Notes: a model not told the origin generated them from the letters alone. A stretch of 64,000 nt of DNA from Chloroflexota bacterium (GCA_030607875.1 JAUWJD010000010.1:1-64000); one strand, 5' to 3'; shown: positions 26,521 through 37,403, counted from the stretch's first letter. Made by a program: numbers and translations.

Positions 26521-26736
26521 ACAGGGCACTGCGTCAACAGTTCGTGCTCTGCATGCCCTTCTCGCCGCAGGTCTTGGCGAAGACAAGGTCGTAGATCTTG
26601 GCGAAGACAAGGCCGCAGGCAACAGCCGGAGGGTCCCGCACCGACGGGATGGCTCGACGGGATTGCTAAACTCAGGCAGTCGTTCTCATGTGACAATCGA
26701 GCCACAGGGGTTCAGCAATTGTGCACGAAGCAGTGT
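26521..26736 (+). repeat. dispersed hairpin repeat, long form (copy C)
   Basis: Begins ACAGGGCACTGCGTCAACAG and ends GTGCACGAAGCAGTG. The 3' half folds as ATTGCTAAACTC against GGGGTTCAGCAAT around a loop with CATGTGACAATCGAGCC. The 5' half holds GTTCGTGCTCTGCATGCCC and a direct repeat (GTAGATCTTGGCGAAGACAAG-like units, 26573-26612). It ends one base before the ftsH stop codon and fills the gap to the thioesterase gene. Confidence 0.8.
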
Positions 26737-26737
26737 T

Positions 26738-28555
<1,818 letters not shown>

Positions 28556-28653
28556 AGTTCCCTCCAAAAGTTTATCGCCAAGGGGACAATACCCCTCAAC
28601 TTGGCTAGATGGTCGTCCAATTGGCCAACGCCCATCTGTTGGCCGTACCCCAT

Positions 28654-28682
28654 ATTATACCGCAAACGAGTGCAGGACAGAA
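28654..28682 (-). promoter_or_regulatory. candidate promoter for ftsH
   Basis: On the minus strand, TATAAT (28659-28654) is preceded at 17 bases by TTCTGT, a weak -35. It lies about 100 bases upstream of the ftsH start and between ftsH and the tRNA genes. Confidence 0.45.
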
Positions 28683-28795
28683 ATTGTTCCTGCTATCGGC
28701 AAGCCGATGCCCACCACAGCCAAGGGCAACAGCAAAAAAGCCGCCTGAAGCGGCGACTACAAAGAAAGGCTTTGATTCAGGCAAGAACCGGCTAG

Positions 28796-28868
28796 TGGGC
28801 CCACCTGGATTCGAACCAGGGACAACCCGGTTATGAGCCGGGGGCTCTAACCGCTGAGCTATGGGCCC
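28796..28868 (-). tRNA. tRNA-Met (or tRNA-Ile2), anticodon CAU
   Basis: The 73-base cloverleaf has acceptor GGGCCCA paired with TGGGCCC, D arm TAGCTCAGCGGTTAGAGC, anticodon stem CCCGG/CCGGG with CTCATAA loop (CAT) and T arm ending GGTTCGAATCC. No CCA is encoded. Sequence alone does not separate elongator Met from lysidine-modified Ile. Confidence 0.93.
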
Positions 28869-28875
28869 CTCAAGG

Positions 28876-28948
28876 AGCGGGCGACGGGACTCGAACCCGT
28901 GACAACCTGCTTGGAAGGCAGGGGCTCTGCCAACTGAGCTACACCCGC
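28876..28948 (-). tRNA. tRNA-Gly, anticodon UCC
   Basis: Acceptor GCGGGTG pairs with CGCCCGC; the anticodon stem CTGCC/GGCAG closes a TTCCAA-containing loop with anticodon TCC; the T arm holds GGTTCGAGTCC. CCA is not encoded. It is seven bases from the tRNA-Met gene. Confidence 0.93.
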
Positions 28949-28981
28949 ATACACCCACGGTCTACGTCCGACCGCGGGTCG

Positions 28982-29058
<77 letters not shown>

Positions 29059-29230
29059 TCATCACTAAGTATACTCAATTCAGTAGGGTTCGTCAATTCA
29101 GCGCATTGTTGCATTCTTGCACAGGGCACCTTCGGGTGAGTGTTTGCTTGTGTGGATGTCATAGACTCGGGAGTGCTTTCTCATCTGGGTTCTAGCGAGC
29201 AGTGACGTTGCAGACAGGCAAGTTGTAGCT

Positions 29231-29371
29231 CTGAGCTGGACTTTGTCCATTTGTCTCAAGCCGTTACATGTAGTAGCATATCATTAAGCGCACCACAATA
29301 CATGGAACCAAAACGGCCAGAAATGGCTTCTGCCTTGACCATAATCTCGAAATGGATAAAGTCCAGCTGAG
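29231..29371. repeat. 141-bp element with 22-bp inverted ends
   Basis: Arms 29231-29252 and 29350-29371 are inverted copies with two mismatches (core AGCTGGACTTTGTCCATTT against AAATGGATAAAGTCCAGCT). The interior is AT-rich and non-coding. It resembles a miniature element without its transposase. No gene is visible in 29059-29621; a TATAAT at 29411-29416 may serve the gene at 29622. Confidence 0.6.
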
Positions 29372-29462
29372 GCATATGGGTAAGCCTTCTCCAACACTTG
29401 AAAAACAGTGTATAATGTCAGGGATACCATGAGCGTTCGACGCTCGAGATGTCGTGACGTCT

Positions 29463-29560
29463 GCAGAGTACTGCGCCGAAGGTTCCCAAACTCAGGCCGT
29501 CGTTTTCATGTGACAATCGAGCCAAAGAGGTTTAGCAACCTTCGGTGCACGAAGCAGTAG
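29463..29560 (+). repeat. dispersed hairpin repeat, short form (copy D)
   Basis: Starts GCAGAGTACTGCG and ends GTGCACGAAGCAGTA. It forms the clearest hairpin of the family: CCGAAGGTT pairs with AACCTTCGG, with AAACTCAGGC facing GCCAAAGAGGTTT, around the CGTTTTCATGTGACAATCGA loop. It ends 61 bases before the lipase-like gene start. Confidence 0.8.
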
Positions 29561-29621
29561 TCCTGGCACGAGTACTGGACTGGTGATTCATCCACAGTGG
29601 CCTGTCCAGGGAGGTGACAGC

Positions 29622-31175
29622 ATGGCACGAAAGACGAAGAAACATGGGATCATCATCATCCACGGTGTTGGCCAGCACGAAAAGTTGGACGTGCTCACCC
29701 GCTTTTCTACAGGTCTGATAGAGACCATGCAGGCCAGGGCAAACAAGCCGGGCGTGGCGATAGCTTCGCCCAAGGAACTCACCTGCCGCGCTGACCTTGA
29801 CGTGGGACGTGGAGACAACTACGTTGAGGTCTCCTGGAGGAACGATAAAGCCGTGTTTCGGATCAGGGAGGCGTACTGGCAAAAGGCTTTTCAGCCTCAA
29901 CCCCCCTTGCAGGTATGGCGTTGGCTGTGGCAGACGATCACAAGGCTGATGGCCTGGAAAAACAAGGCATGGCTGCGCGCCTTGGGAGCCTTTGCCTTGC
30001 TGCTGCACACTGGGCAGCTTCTCCTGGGCCTCATCGTGCTGCGGCCGCTGCTGAGGTGGCTGGGTCGGCTGTTCTCCTTGCCACCTGCATGGGTTGAGCA
30101 AGCCCCAGGAAGGCTGCGAAGCGCAGCTGAGTTTCTGTTCGCTGCCCAATACCCGATATGGGTTCGACTTCTGGCCGCGCTGCCCGTGGCGTTTCTAGCG
30201 TTGGCGCTGGTGGTTCTTGTAGTGTCCATCCGAGCCATATGGCAGGAACGCGCAATGCCTGCGGGCTGGACGCGGCGTGTCCCCTGGCCCGTAGGGATCG
30301 TCGCCGTAGGGGTGGCTAGCTGGGTATTCCTGGTCTTGCGTCTGGAAACGCTGCTGCGAGGGTGCCCGCTGGGTTTTCCGGGGAGAGACGCGATCGCCGG
30401 CTTGCTTGGCGCGATCAGCAGGTATTTCCAGCAAGATGCCGTGGGCGACGCTGGCGTCTTTGCATCCGATTTGGTGCGAGCTGCCAGCATCAGACGGAAG
30501 CTGGAGGGCCAAGTTCAGTGCTTCTGCGAGGAGGGGTTTGAGAACATCCACATTGTAGGCCACTCTCTAGGGAGCATCGTCACTTTCGAGGTTCTCGCTC
30601 GTACACTGCCCAAGAAGCACAGGAAGAGTATCAAGACATTCTTCTCTGTTGGGAGTCCACTCAAAAAGTTCATGTTTCTCCTTGATGATCCCCAGGCGGT
30701 CGAGGATCTGCGCCACAGGTTTGCAGAACAGACCAAGTCCAGAGGATTGTCCCCGCTGGCTGGTAGTTTGGGCAAGCTGTGGGATTCGCTGACAACCGGA
30801 CTGATAGGTCGCACAGTGCGCCGTCCTGGCCATCGCTTTGAGGGACTGCAGATCAACGACATCACGTGGCACAACATCGTTGCTGACTGGGATCTGGCTC
30901 CTGACACGCTAGAGGATAAGGAGGACATTGACCTGGGCACGGTCGTGGATGTCCCCGTCAGAAGCACTCGAAAACTCGGGGCGCACAGCGGCTATTGGGA
31001 CAGGGACTGTGAGACTATGAGATACATACTTGAGGAGATCGACCCAAAGATCTTTGGACAGAAGCTGCACGTCGAGATTCACGGAGAGGCAGAGATAGGG
31101 CGCGGGATAGCCAGAAAGAGGAAGCCCAGCAGGAAAGAGCTGATCCGCTCCTTCGTAGACCAATGGTCTCGCTGA
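29622..31175 (+). CDS. lipase-fold (alpha/beta hydrolase) membrane protein
   Basis: A 517-aa protein from ATG 29622 (GGGAGGTGACAGC upstream). An N-terminal GIIIIHGVGQHEKLD and the nucleophile motif VGHSLGSIVTFEVL (Ser near 314) mark a lipase-like fold. Between them lie three or four membrane helices (for example LAALPVAFLALALVVLVVSI), an insertion that would bring the hydrolase to the membrane. No signal peptide is seen. It heads the run of genes to 35975 on one strand. Substrate unknown; a lipid or lipid-linked ester is plausible. Confidence 0.78.
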   Translation: MARKTKKHGIIIIHGVGQHEKLDVLTRFSTGLIETMQARANKPGVAIASPKELTCRADLDVGRGDNYVEVSWRNDKAVFRIREAYWQKAFQPQPPLQVWRWLWQTITRLMAWKNKAWLRALGAFALLLHTGQLLLGLIVLRPLLRWLGRLFSLPPAWVEQAPGRLRSAAEFLFAAQYPIWVRLLAALPVAFLALALVVLVVSIRAIWQERAMPAGWTRRVPWPVGIVAVGVASWVFLVLRLETLLRGCPLGFPGRDAIAGLLGAISRYFQQDAVGDAGVFASDLVRAASIRRKLEGQVQCFCEEGFENIHIVGHSLGSIVTFEVLARTLPKKHRKSIKTFFSVGSPLKKFMFLLDDPQAVEDLRHRFAEQTKSRGLSPLAGSLGKLWDSLTTGLIGRTVRRPGHRFEGLQINDITWHNIVADWDLAPDTLEDKEDIDLGTVVDVPVRSTRKLGAHSGYWDRDCETMRYILEEIDPKIFGQKLHVEIHGEAEIGRGIARKRKPSRKELIRSFVDQWSR

Positions 31176-31349
31176 TTGCCACACATCTGATGGTGACAAC
31201 CAGCCAACTGTGCGACTGCCGCCAGTGGCTCACTCCTGAGCACGAGGTTTCTGCTTCCTGTTGCTAGACCTGCACAGAAGTGAAGGGGTCCAATATGACC
31301 CGGACACCATCACCACAAGCTCAATCGCCATAGACAGAAGGTGCGCTTC

Positions 31350-31520
31350 ATGAACACCAGACTTCCGCTGATGGTTCAGGATCCGGCCATCGCCCGGCAC
31401 ACTTTCGAAGAGGGCAAGCGGGTCACGGAGAGCTTTGCGTCGACCCGCAGAAGGAAGAGTTCCCTCGCCATGGCGCGTTCCTCGATGGGCCAGTGCCCAG
31501 GCGCGTGGCCGGCCGGATAG
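31350..31520 (+). pseudogene. 5' fragment of the M4-type peptidase gene
   Basis: From ATG 31350 the sequence matches the start of the gene at 32968: RLPLMVQDPAIAR, then HTFEEGKRVTESF. It then shifts frame (VDPQKEEFPRHGAFLDGP lies in another frame) and fades by about 31520. It is a truncated second copy. No other gene is visible in 31176-31653. Confidence 0.85.
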
Positions 31521-31653
31521 GTGCTTCGGTATGGACAAGAGTTGACTTGCGAAACATGGCCAGGTGGACATGCCTCTGGCCGCTTGGCGCATTCGCTGAG
31601 CGTGGGGGATGAGCGTGTGAACAACCTGGCGTCCGAGGGACTTGGGGGACAAC

Positions 31654-32922
31654 ATGAGCGATGACCAGCATCTGAAGCTCGTGAAGACGTACGAGCCCGT
31701 GCTACTGTTCAGCAAGGATGGGAAAGGTCGAGCAGAGAACTTTTATCCGATGGCAGTAGAGCACTTTGTGCAGGAGTGCGGCCTGTATCGGCGAGGCCGG
31801 GGGTGGCTGCAGCCTCCCGACACAGCTCGACTGGACTACCTCAAGGCATTGAAGGATTCCGAGCAGTGCTTCCTGGCATGCGTGGCTGGGGAGGCAAACG
31901 GTACCCAGGTGCTGATGCAAGTGTTCGATCAGGGCTATGAGCCCGAGCTTGTCTACCATGGCGACGAGGTGATGCTGCGCCTTACGCTAGGCCTGGACGA
32001 CGCACCAAAGGTAGAAAGCCAGTTCTCCGGGCTGGGTGCCGAGCGGCGGCCGGTTGACATGGACACGCTCGGGAACTGGCTAGGTGCCATCGACGACCAA
32101 GACTTGCAGGCAGAGCTGGAGACCGGTTGGGGTCTGTCCGTCCCCATCACCCGGCTTCAGCGTGACCTGGCCTCTCTCAAGGTCTACCCACGGATGGAGG
32201 ATGCCCTGAGGAGGACCGTTGGGTTGGAGCACGTATACTTGTCGGGGCTCAGGGGCGTGGGTGCTTCGCTGCACGAGATGGCCATCAATGAATACAGAGT
32301 CTACAAGAAGATCAACCCCGTCTACTACTACCACGTAAACACGAGCCAGAGCACAGGGCTCCTGATCCTTCAGTACTGGTTCCTGTACGCCTACAACGAC
32401 TGGGGATGGCACGGTGGCCTGAACGACCACGAAGGCGACTGGGAGATGATTGCGGTGCTCCTCAAGGATAAAGACCATCCCGCCTGGGTCGTGTACTCGC
32501 AGCATCTGTCGAAAGACAGGAAGCACTGGACCGAGCTCAAAGATGCAGCCACAGTGGAGGACTTACGAGAGAGCAAGGGGCCCGTGCGTTGGCAAGAGTC
32601 TCACCCAGTGGTCTATGTGGGTTGTGGTTCTCATGCGAGCTACTTCCACCGTCGCTCATACCCACACGCCTTGTTCTGGAAAGACCACGCCAAGGGAAAC
32701 GATCGCATCGTGGGCCCGGGGACTGGCCAACCCTGGGGTGAGCCGATCAATATCAGGGATGTGTTATGGAATACACAGTTCGGGGGGAGATGGGGTGCGC
32801 CATTCAAACGCCACCTGTGGGTACCTCCCGCGCCTGGCCGGACGGGGCCGAAGGGGCCTGCGCATCAGAGGCGCAAGTGGTCGGACACGGCAGCGTGGGC
32901 CAAGATTTCCTCAGCAGCTTGA
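31654..32922 (+). CDS. Vps62/NPP1-fold-like protein with HEGDWE motif
   Basis: A 422-aa protein from ATG 31654 (GGGGGA upstream; TTG 31642 is an alternative). The central YWFLYAYND and NDHEGDWEMIAVL (HEGDWE at 259-264), with the later VYVGCGSHASYF, resemble Vps62-related proteins and the metal-binding HDWE loop of NPP1/necrosis-inducing-type folds. There is no signal peptide. The N-terminal VKTYEPVLLFSKDGKGRAEN matches the opening seen in Vps62-like proteins. Biochemical role unknown. It lies between the lipase-like gene and the peptidase gene. Confidence 0.68.
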   Translation: MSDDQHLKLVKTYEPVLLFSKDGKGRAENFYPMAVEHFVQECGLYRRGRGWLQPPDTARLDYLKALKDSEQCFLACVAGEANGTQVLMQVFDQGYEPELVYHGDEVMLRLTLGLDDAPKVESQFSGLGAERRPVDMDTLGNWLGAIDDQDLQAELETGWGLSVPITRLQRDLASLKVYPRMEDALRRTVGLEHVYLSGLRGVGASLHEMAINEYRVYKKINPVYYYHVNTSQSTGLLILQYWFLYAYNDWGWHGGLNDHEGDWEMIAVLLKDKDHPAWVVYSQHLSKDRKHWTELKDAATVEDLRESKGPVRWQESHPVVYVGCGSHASYFHRRSYPHALFWKDHAKGNDRIVGPGTGQPWGEPINIRDVLWNTQFGGRWGAPFKRHLWVPPAPGRTGPKGPAHQRRKWSDTAAWAKISSAA

Positions 32923-32967
32923 ACAGGTACACGGTTGGTAGGGCAGTGCCAACAAGAGGAGGGCGCG

Positions 32968-34707
32968 ATGAAAATCAGACTTCCGCTGATGGTTCAGGAC
33001 CCGGCCATCGCCAGGTACAGTTTGAAGGAGGGCCAGCGGGTCACCGAGAATTTCTACATTGATCCGCAGAAGGGCGAGTTTGCTCGCGATGGCCCGTTCC
33101 TCGACGGCCCGGTGGCCAAGCGGGTGGCTGTGCTCGACTTTGACCCCGACAGCGGCGATCTGTCGTCTGGCGTTCGCTTCCGGCCCGCCAGCGAATGCCG
33201 CAGGTACCGCGAATACGCCATCGCAGACGAGGAGGACGTGCACGCCGCCGACTTTATCGCCGTAAACGCCTTTGGCACCGTACTCCGCACCATGTACATG
33301 TTCGAAGAGGACGACACCCTGGCCCGGCCGGTAACCTGGGCCTTTGACGCGCCGCAGTTGCTGGTCGTGCCCCGCGCTGGCGAATGGGCCAACGCCTTCT
33401 ACGAGCGCGATTCCCACAGCCTGCAGCTCTTCTACTTCCCCAACCCGGAGAAGCCCAAGGAGAAGATCTATACCAGCCTCTCCCGCGACATCGTGGCCCA
33501 TGAGACGGGCCATGCTATCCTGGACGGCATCGTACCCCGCCTTTACGACGCCATCACACCCCAATCCCTGGGCTTGCACGAGGCCATCGCCGACCTGACT
33601 GCGGTGCTGATGGCCTTCCCCAGCCGCGACCTGGCACGGGGCATCCTGCGGCATACTCGAGGCTCCATCCAGGACTCTACCGCCTTCAGCTCGGTCGCCG
33701 AGCAGTTCGGAATGGCCCGCTACAAGGGCGGCTCCCTGCGCAACCTGTTCAATGAGAAGACCCTGGACGACGCGGATCACAGCGAGCCCTACAGCCTCAG
33801 CGAGGTGCTGAGCGGTGCGCTGTACAAAGTGATGACCCAGATTCACGAGGAGCTCAAAGCCAGGTACGCCCACAAACCCAACTACGCGGACAAGCCCGAT
33901 CCGCTTTTCTCCGCTTCGGGCGAGGCTCTGGCTGTGGGGAGCAAGTGGTTCAAACGCTTGATCTTCCGCGCTCTGGACTACCTTCCGCCCGCCGAGGTCT
34001 CTTTCAGCGACTATGGACGGGCCATCATCGCCGCCGATCAAGCCGCCTACCCCGACGACACCCAGGAGCGCGAGTGGATCCGCGAAGAGTTCCTGCGCCG
34101 CAAAATGGTCCCCAATCGGCAAGCGCTGGAGGTACGGACGAACTACGAGCACCAGGCACTACAGGACATCGACCTCGAGACCCTGATCCACAGCGACTGG
34201 GCGGCCTACGAATTCGCCAACCGCCATCGCGAGTTCCTGCGCATTCCGCTCAACCCCGAAGTGACTTTCCACATCAAACCCCGCCTGGTGGTCAAGAGGT
34301 TCTACTATCACCGCGATAGGGGCAAGGTGCCGGTGGAGGAGTGCCTGTTCAAGGTGTGGTGGGATGCTGCAGAAGCTAATGAGGTTGGCTCCGGGCTGCC
34401 TCGCCGGCGGCAGATCAGCGTTGGCACCACGCTGGTTTTCGGCAAGGATGAAGATACGGGTACGATGCTGGTCCGCGCCCTGTTGACTACCGACCGCAGG
34501 GATCGGCCACAAGAGCAGGACGACCAGCAGAAGGACCGCGACGTGATGCTCCATCGCCTGGTCGACCAGGACCTGCTGCGGTTCGGCAATCTGGCGCTCG
34601 GCCCCGACGGCAAACCGCTGCGCTCGGTGATCGAGGCCAGGACAATGGGCGACCTGATGCGTCTCCACGGCACAGCCCGGATGCTGCACATCGTAGGGGA
34701 GGTGTGA
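32968..34707 (+). CDS. M4/thermolysin-type metallopeptidase, leaderless
   Basis: A 579-aa protein; AGGAGG precedes ATG 32968. The gluzincin site is VAHETGHAILDG (HETGH 178-182) with HEAIADLTA near 204-212 supplying the Glu ligand, as in thermolysin-like enzymes. There is no signal peptide or propeptide typical of M4 exoenzymes, so it may act inside the cell or be exported by another route. The C-terminal 350 residues are unfamiliar. Its N-terminal segment (RLPLMVQDPAIAR) is duplicated at 31350, suggesting a modular sequence. It ends two bases before the downstream ATG. Confidence 0.82.
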   Translation: MKIRLPLMVQDPAIARYSLKEGQRVTENFYIDPQKGEFARDGPFLDGPVAKRVAVLDFDPDSGDLSSGVRFRPASECRRYREYAIADEEDVHAADFIAVNAFGTVLRTMYMFEEDDTLARPVTWAFDAPQLLVVPRAGEWANAFYERDSHSLQLFYFPNPEKPKEKIYTSLSRDIVAHETGHAILDGIVPRLYDAITPQSLGLHEAIADLTAVLMAFPSRDLARGILRHTRGSIQDSTAFSSVAEQFGMARYKGGSLRNLFNEKTLDDADHSEPYSLSEVLSGALYKVMTQIHEELKARYAHKPNYADKPDPLFSASGEALAVGSKWFKRLIFRALDYLPPAEVSFSDYGRAIIAADQAAYPDDTQEREWIREEFLRRKMVPNRQALEVRTNYEHQALQDIDLETLIHSDWAAYEFANRHREFLRIPLNPEVTFHIKPRLVVKRFYYHRDRGKVPVEECLFKVWWDAAEANEVGSGLPRRRQISVGTTLVFGKDEDTGTMLVRALLTTDRRDRPQEQDDQQKDRDVMLHRLVDQDLLRFGNLALGPDGKPLRSVIEARTMGDLMRLHGTARMLHIVGEV

Positions 34708-34709
34708 TC

Positions 34710-35975
34710 ATGGATAAACTGAGCGTGCGCGTGTACAACGTCCGCTTCGGCGACGCGGTGCTCATCTCTGTGCCCGACAAGGCTGCCAATGGCAAGACGG
34801 TGACCCGTCACATCCTCATTGACGTTGGGAACGCCAAAAGCGACCAGGCCGGCGGGGATGAAGACGCCGTCTTTGCACCAGTGGTCAAGGACATCCTCAA
34901 GGTGCTGGATGGGCGCCCGCTGGACCTGTACGTGATGACCCACGAGCACTGGGATCACGTGCAGGGCCTGCCCTACGCAGACGAGAAAGTCTTTCCGGAC
35001 GCAGCGCTGAAGGACAAGCTCAAGGTGCGCCACGCCTGGCTCACAGGCTCATCCAAACCCAACTATTACAAGGCCCATCGCAAGGCCAAAAAGGCCCTGG
35101 ACCAAGCCACGAGCATCTATGACGCCATCGGGCGCTTCCTGGCGGCGGCCCCAGAGCAGCAGAATCCCTTCATCTATGCCCTGATGCTGAACAACAACCC
35201 CAACGCCACCGCTTACTACGTTGACCGCCTGCGACAACTCGCGCCGAAGAAGAACACCTGGTACGTCCATCGGCCCAGGCGCGGCCATCCCAAAGACTCC
35301 CTGAAAGGCAAGCATCCCTTCCGCGAGGCACGCTTCGAGATGTGGGCTCCAGAGGAGGACACCGCGGATTACTATCCCCGGTTCCGGCCCATGGCGCTGG
35401 GCGTGATGACCGCCACGGGACCTGGTGAGGCAGCCAGCGCGCAGCCCAGCCTGCTGGCCAATACGCCGCCGGGCGGTGTGGACGCTGGCGTTTTCTACAA
35501 CCTGGTTGAAATGCGCCGCTCAGGGTATCTGGACAACCTGCTGGCCATCGACAAGGCCAAGAACAACACCAGCATCGTCTTCCTTCTGGAGTGGCGCGGC
35601 TGGAAACTGCTCTTCACAGGCGACGCGGAGAAGAAAAGCTGGCAGATGATGAACAAGTACAGGCAGCTCGAGGAGGTGCATTTCCTCAAGACCAGCCACC
35701 ACGGCAGCCATACCGGAATGCCGCCAGCCAAACTGCTGGACAAGATCCTGCCAGGGAAGAGATCACAGCGGGCGTCGGATGGCAAGCTCCGCCACGCCGT
35801 TGTCTCCACCTACAAAGGCACCTACCCCGGCGTCCCAGACCGGAAGACGCTGCGGGAGCTGAGAAAACGGGGTCGGGTGCATTCCACCGAAGAGCTGAAG
35901 GACGGCGGCTATTTTGAGTTCTCCTTCGCGGGATGGGGCAAGAGGGTTACGGTGCGCAGAGTACGAAAACGTTGA
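34710..35975 (+). CDS. metallo-beta-lactamase-fold hydrolase, ComEC-like
   Basis: A 421-aa protein. The metal site HEHWDH is at 78-83, with a second His cluster in KTSHHGSHTGMP and the Asp in LLFTGDAEKKSW. This is the arrangement of ComEC/Rec2-like MBL proteins that act on nucleic acids or nucleotides. No membrane helices are present. GGGGAGG precedes the ATG, which is two bases from the peptidase stop, so the two are co-translated. MBL proteins of this type occur beside proteases and effectors in accessory loci; the substrate is not evident. Confidence 0.83.
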   Translation: MDKLSVRVYNVRFGDAVLISVPDKAANGKTVTRHILIDVGNAKSDQAGGDEDAVFAPVVKDILKVLDGRPLDLYVMTHEHWDHVQGLPYADEKVFPDAALKDKLKVRHAWLTGSSKPNYYKAHRKAKKALDQATSIYDAIGRFLAAAPEQQNPFIYALMLNNNPNATAYYVDRLRQLAPKKNTWYVHRPRRGHPKDSLKGKHPFREARFEMWAPEEDTADYYPRFRPMALGVMTATGPGEAASAQPSLLANTPPGGVDAGVFYNLVEMRRSGYLDNLLAIDKAKNNTSIVFLLEWRGWKLLFTGDAEKKSWQMMNKYRQLEEVHFLKTSHHGSHTGMPPAKLLDKILPGKRSQRASDGKLRHAVVSTYKGTYPGVPDRKTLRELRKRGRVHSTEELKDGGYFEFSFAGWGKRVTVRRVRKR

Positions 35976-36020
35976 TACTGCGCACTCAACGGCATCCTCT
36001 CCGCAGTTGACGCAAACACG

Positions 36021-36051
36021 ATGGTCAAGGCAGTCCAAATGCCTTGGCCAT
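36021..36051 (+). terminator. hairpin downstream of the MBL gene
   Basis: ATGGTCAAGGCA (36021-36032) pairs with TGCCTTGGCCAT (36040-36051) with one G-T pair. No T run follows, so termination is only likely. It marks the end of the 29.6-36 kb gene set. Confidence 0.4.
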
Positions 36052-36106
36052 TGCCGTCGAACTACAATGCCCCCATCAAGGGCTAGAAACCAGTGCCTGA
36101 GGGCCG

Positions 36107-36206
36107 TGTCTCGCGACGCAGGAGTGAGGCGTGTCTCGCGACGCAGGAGTGAGGCCTGTCTCGCGACGCAGGAGTGAGGCCTGTCTCGCGACGCAGGAGT
36201 GAGGCA
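36107..36206 (+). repeat. four tandem copies of a 25-bp unit
   Basis: Units at 36107, 36132, 36157 and 36182, each beginning TGTCTCGCGACGCAGGAG, differ only in their last base or so. They have no spacers and lie in the leader region of the membrane HEAT protein. No gene is visible in 35976-36349. Confidence 0.9.
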
Positions 36207-36349
36207 CTTCTCAGCATCAGCGAGGGATTTCAATCCTTCGCCTACTTCGCCCACTTGCCCCTGGAAAGGAGGTGCTCTTCGAAAAAGTGAAAACCGCGTC
36301 ATAGAGTTATCTGATAACAACCGAACACGTCACTTGAAGGAGGATGATC

Positions 36350-37327
36350 ATGAAACGGCTGATATGGGTCACAATTTGGGTGCTCGTCCTGTCGCTCGCT
36401 GTGGTTGGCATAGCCTACGCCCAAGATGGTGAGACCACCGTGAGCAGCAGCGCAACGAATGTCTCCATCGCAGTGCTTCTAGCGCCCCTCGTGGCTGCAG
36501 CGACGGCCATTGAGCGCTGCATAGAGGGCATCTTTAACCTGATCGAGGGTGCTATACTCAGTCTCGGCAGCTTTGCCAACCTTGGCGGTGAATACGTCAA
36601 GTGGGCCAAGGAGCAGGCAAAGCGCTATCGCGAGCAGCTCCTCAAGATGAAAGGAGACCCGGTTCAGATCCGCGCCGTGGAGAAGCTGCTCCACGATGCC
36701 CAGCAGCGCCTGCAGGACTGGCTGAAATCGGAACCCTACGTAAGCACAAAGCGAGCTTCTACCCTGGCGCTTGGCATTGTGATGGGGCTGCTCCTGGCAT
36801 TTGCGACCAAGTTGAAGATGTTCGCGCTGCTGAACATCGATCTCGTCCCCCCGGGCATGGACATCATCGTCACGGGACTGGTGATCGGAACGGGCTCGGC
36901 GCCCGTCCACTCCCTGATCGGCATTCTGCAGAATACCAAAGACGCAATTGACGAGGCACGAGCCCTGGCCCGAAGCAAGTCCATCGAAGCGATCAAGGAT
37001 GTCCTCTATCCCAGCCTGGCCCCGGCTCCAGTTCCTGTTGCAGCACCGGCACCTGCTCCCGCACCTGAGGAGCGAGCGGCCCGGCCAACCATCAGGGGTC
37101 TGGCGCCCACGGAAAGCATCGAGCGCCGGCGGCTGACTGTCGATGCCCTGGGCAAGCTCGAAGACGAGCGGGCAGTAGAGCCGCTTGTTCATGCTCTGGC
37201 AGACGAGGACGAAGTGGTGCGCACGGAAGCGACCAAGGCCCTCAAGCGGACCAGGAAAAAGCTGGAAATGGAAGGGAGAGCGAGGGAAGTCGAGGCCATG
37301 CGCCTCACCCGGCAGATGCTGGGCTAG
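36350..37327 (+). CDS. membrane protein with C-terminal HEAT/PBS-lyase repeat
   Basis: A 325-aa protein from ATG 36350, six bases after AAGGAGGA. It has a signal peptide or helix (residues 2-24, ending AYAQD), a hydrophobic segment (VSIAVLLAPLVAAATAIERC), an amphipathic helix pair and two further hydrophobic segments around TLALGIVMGLLLAFATKL. An Ala/Pro linker follows. The C-terminus is a single HEAT-like unit: RLTVDALGKLEDERAVEPLV and ADEDEVVRTEATKAL. The function is unknown; the HEAT unit suggests protein contact in the cytoplasm. Confidence 0.78.
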   Translation: MKRLIWVTIWVLVLSLAVVGIAYAQDGETTVSSSATNVSIAVLLAPLVAAATAIERCIEGIFNLIEGAILSLGSFANLGGEYVKWAKEQAKRYREQLLKMKGDPVQIRAVEKLLHDAQQRLQDWLKSEPYVSTKRASTLALGIVMGLLLAFATKLKMFALLNIDLVPPGMDIIVTGLVIGTGSAPVHSLIGILQNTKDAIDEARALARSKSIEAIKDVLYPSLAPAPVPVAAPAPAPAPEERAARPTIRGLAPTESIERRRLTVDALGKLEDERAVEPLVHALADEDEVVRTEATKALKRTRKKLEMEGRAREVEAMRLTRQMLG

Positions 37328-37403
37328 TGGTGCAACCTGGAAGAGCGGCTGCAGAGTATACCTGACAGCTCTCCAGCAAAGAGCCTGTCGCACGACGGGC
37401 TCT

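Noticed and set aside
26454-26705. N-terminal extension of the thioesterase
   Set aside because: The extension is the dispersed repeat read in frame (it includes duplicated CLRQDLR). Family similarity and a good ribosome binding site both point to GTG 26453.
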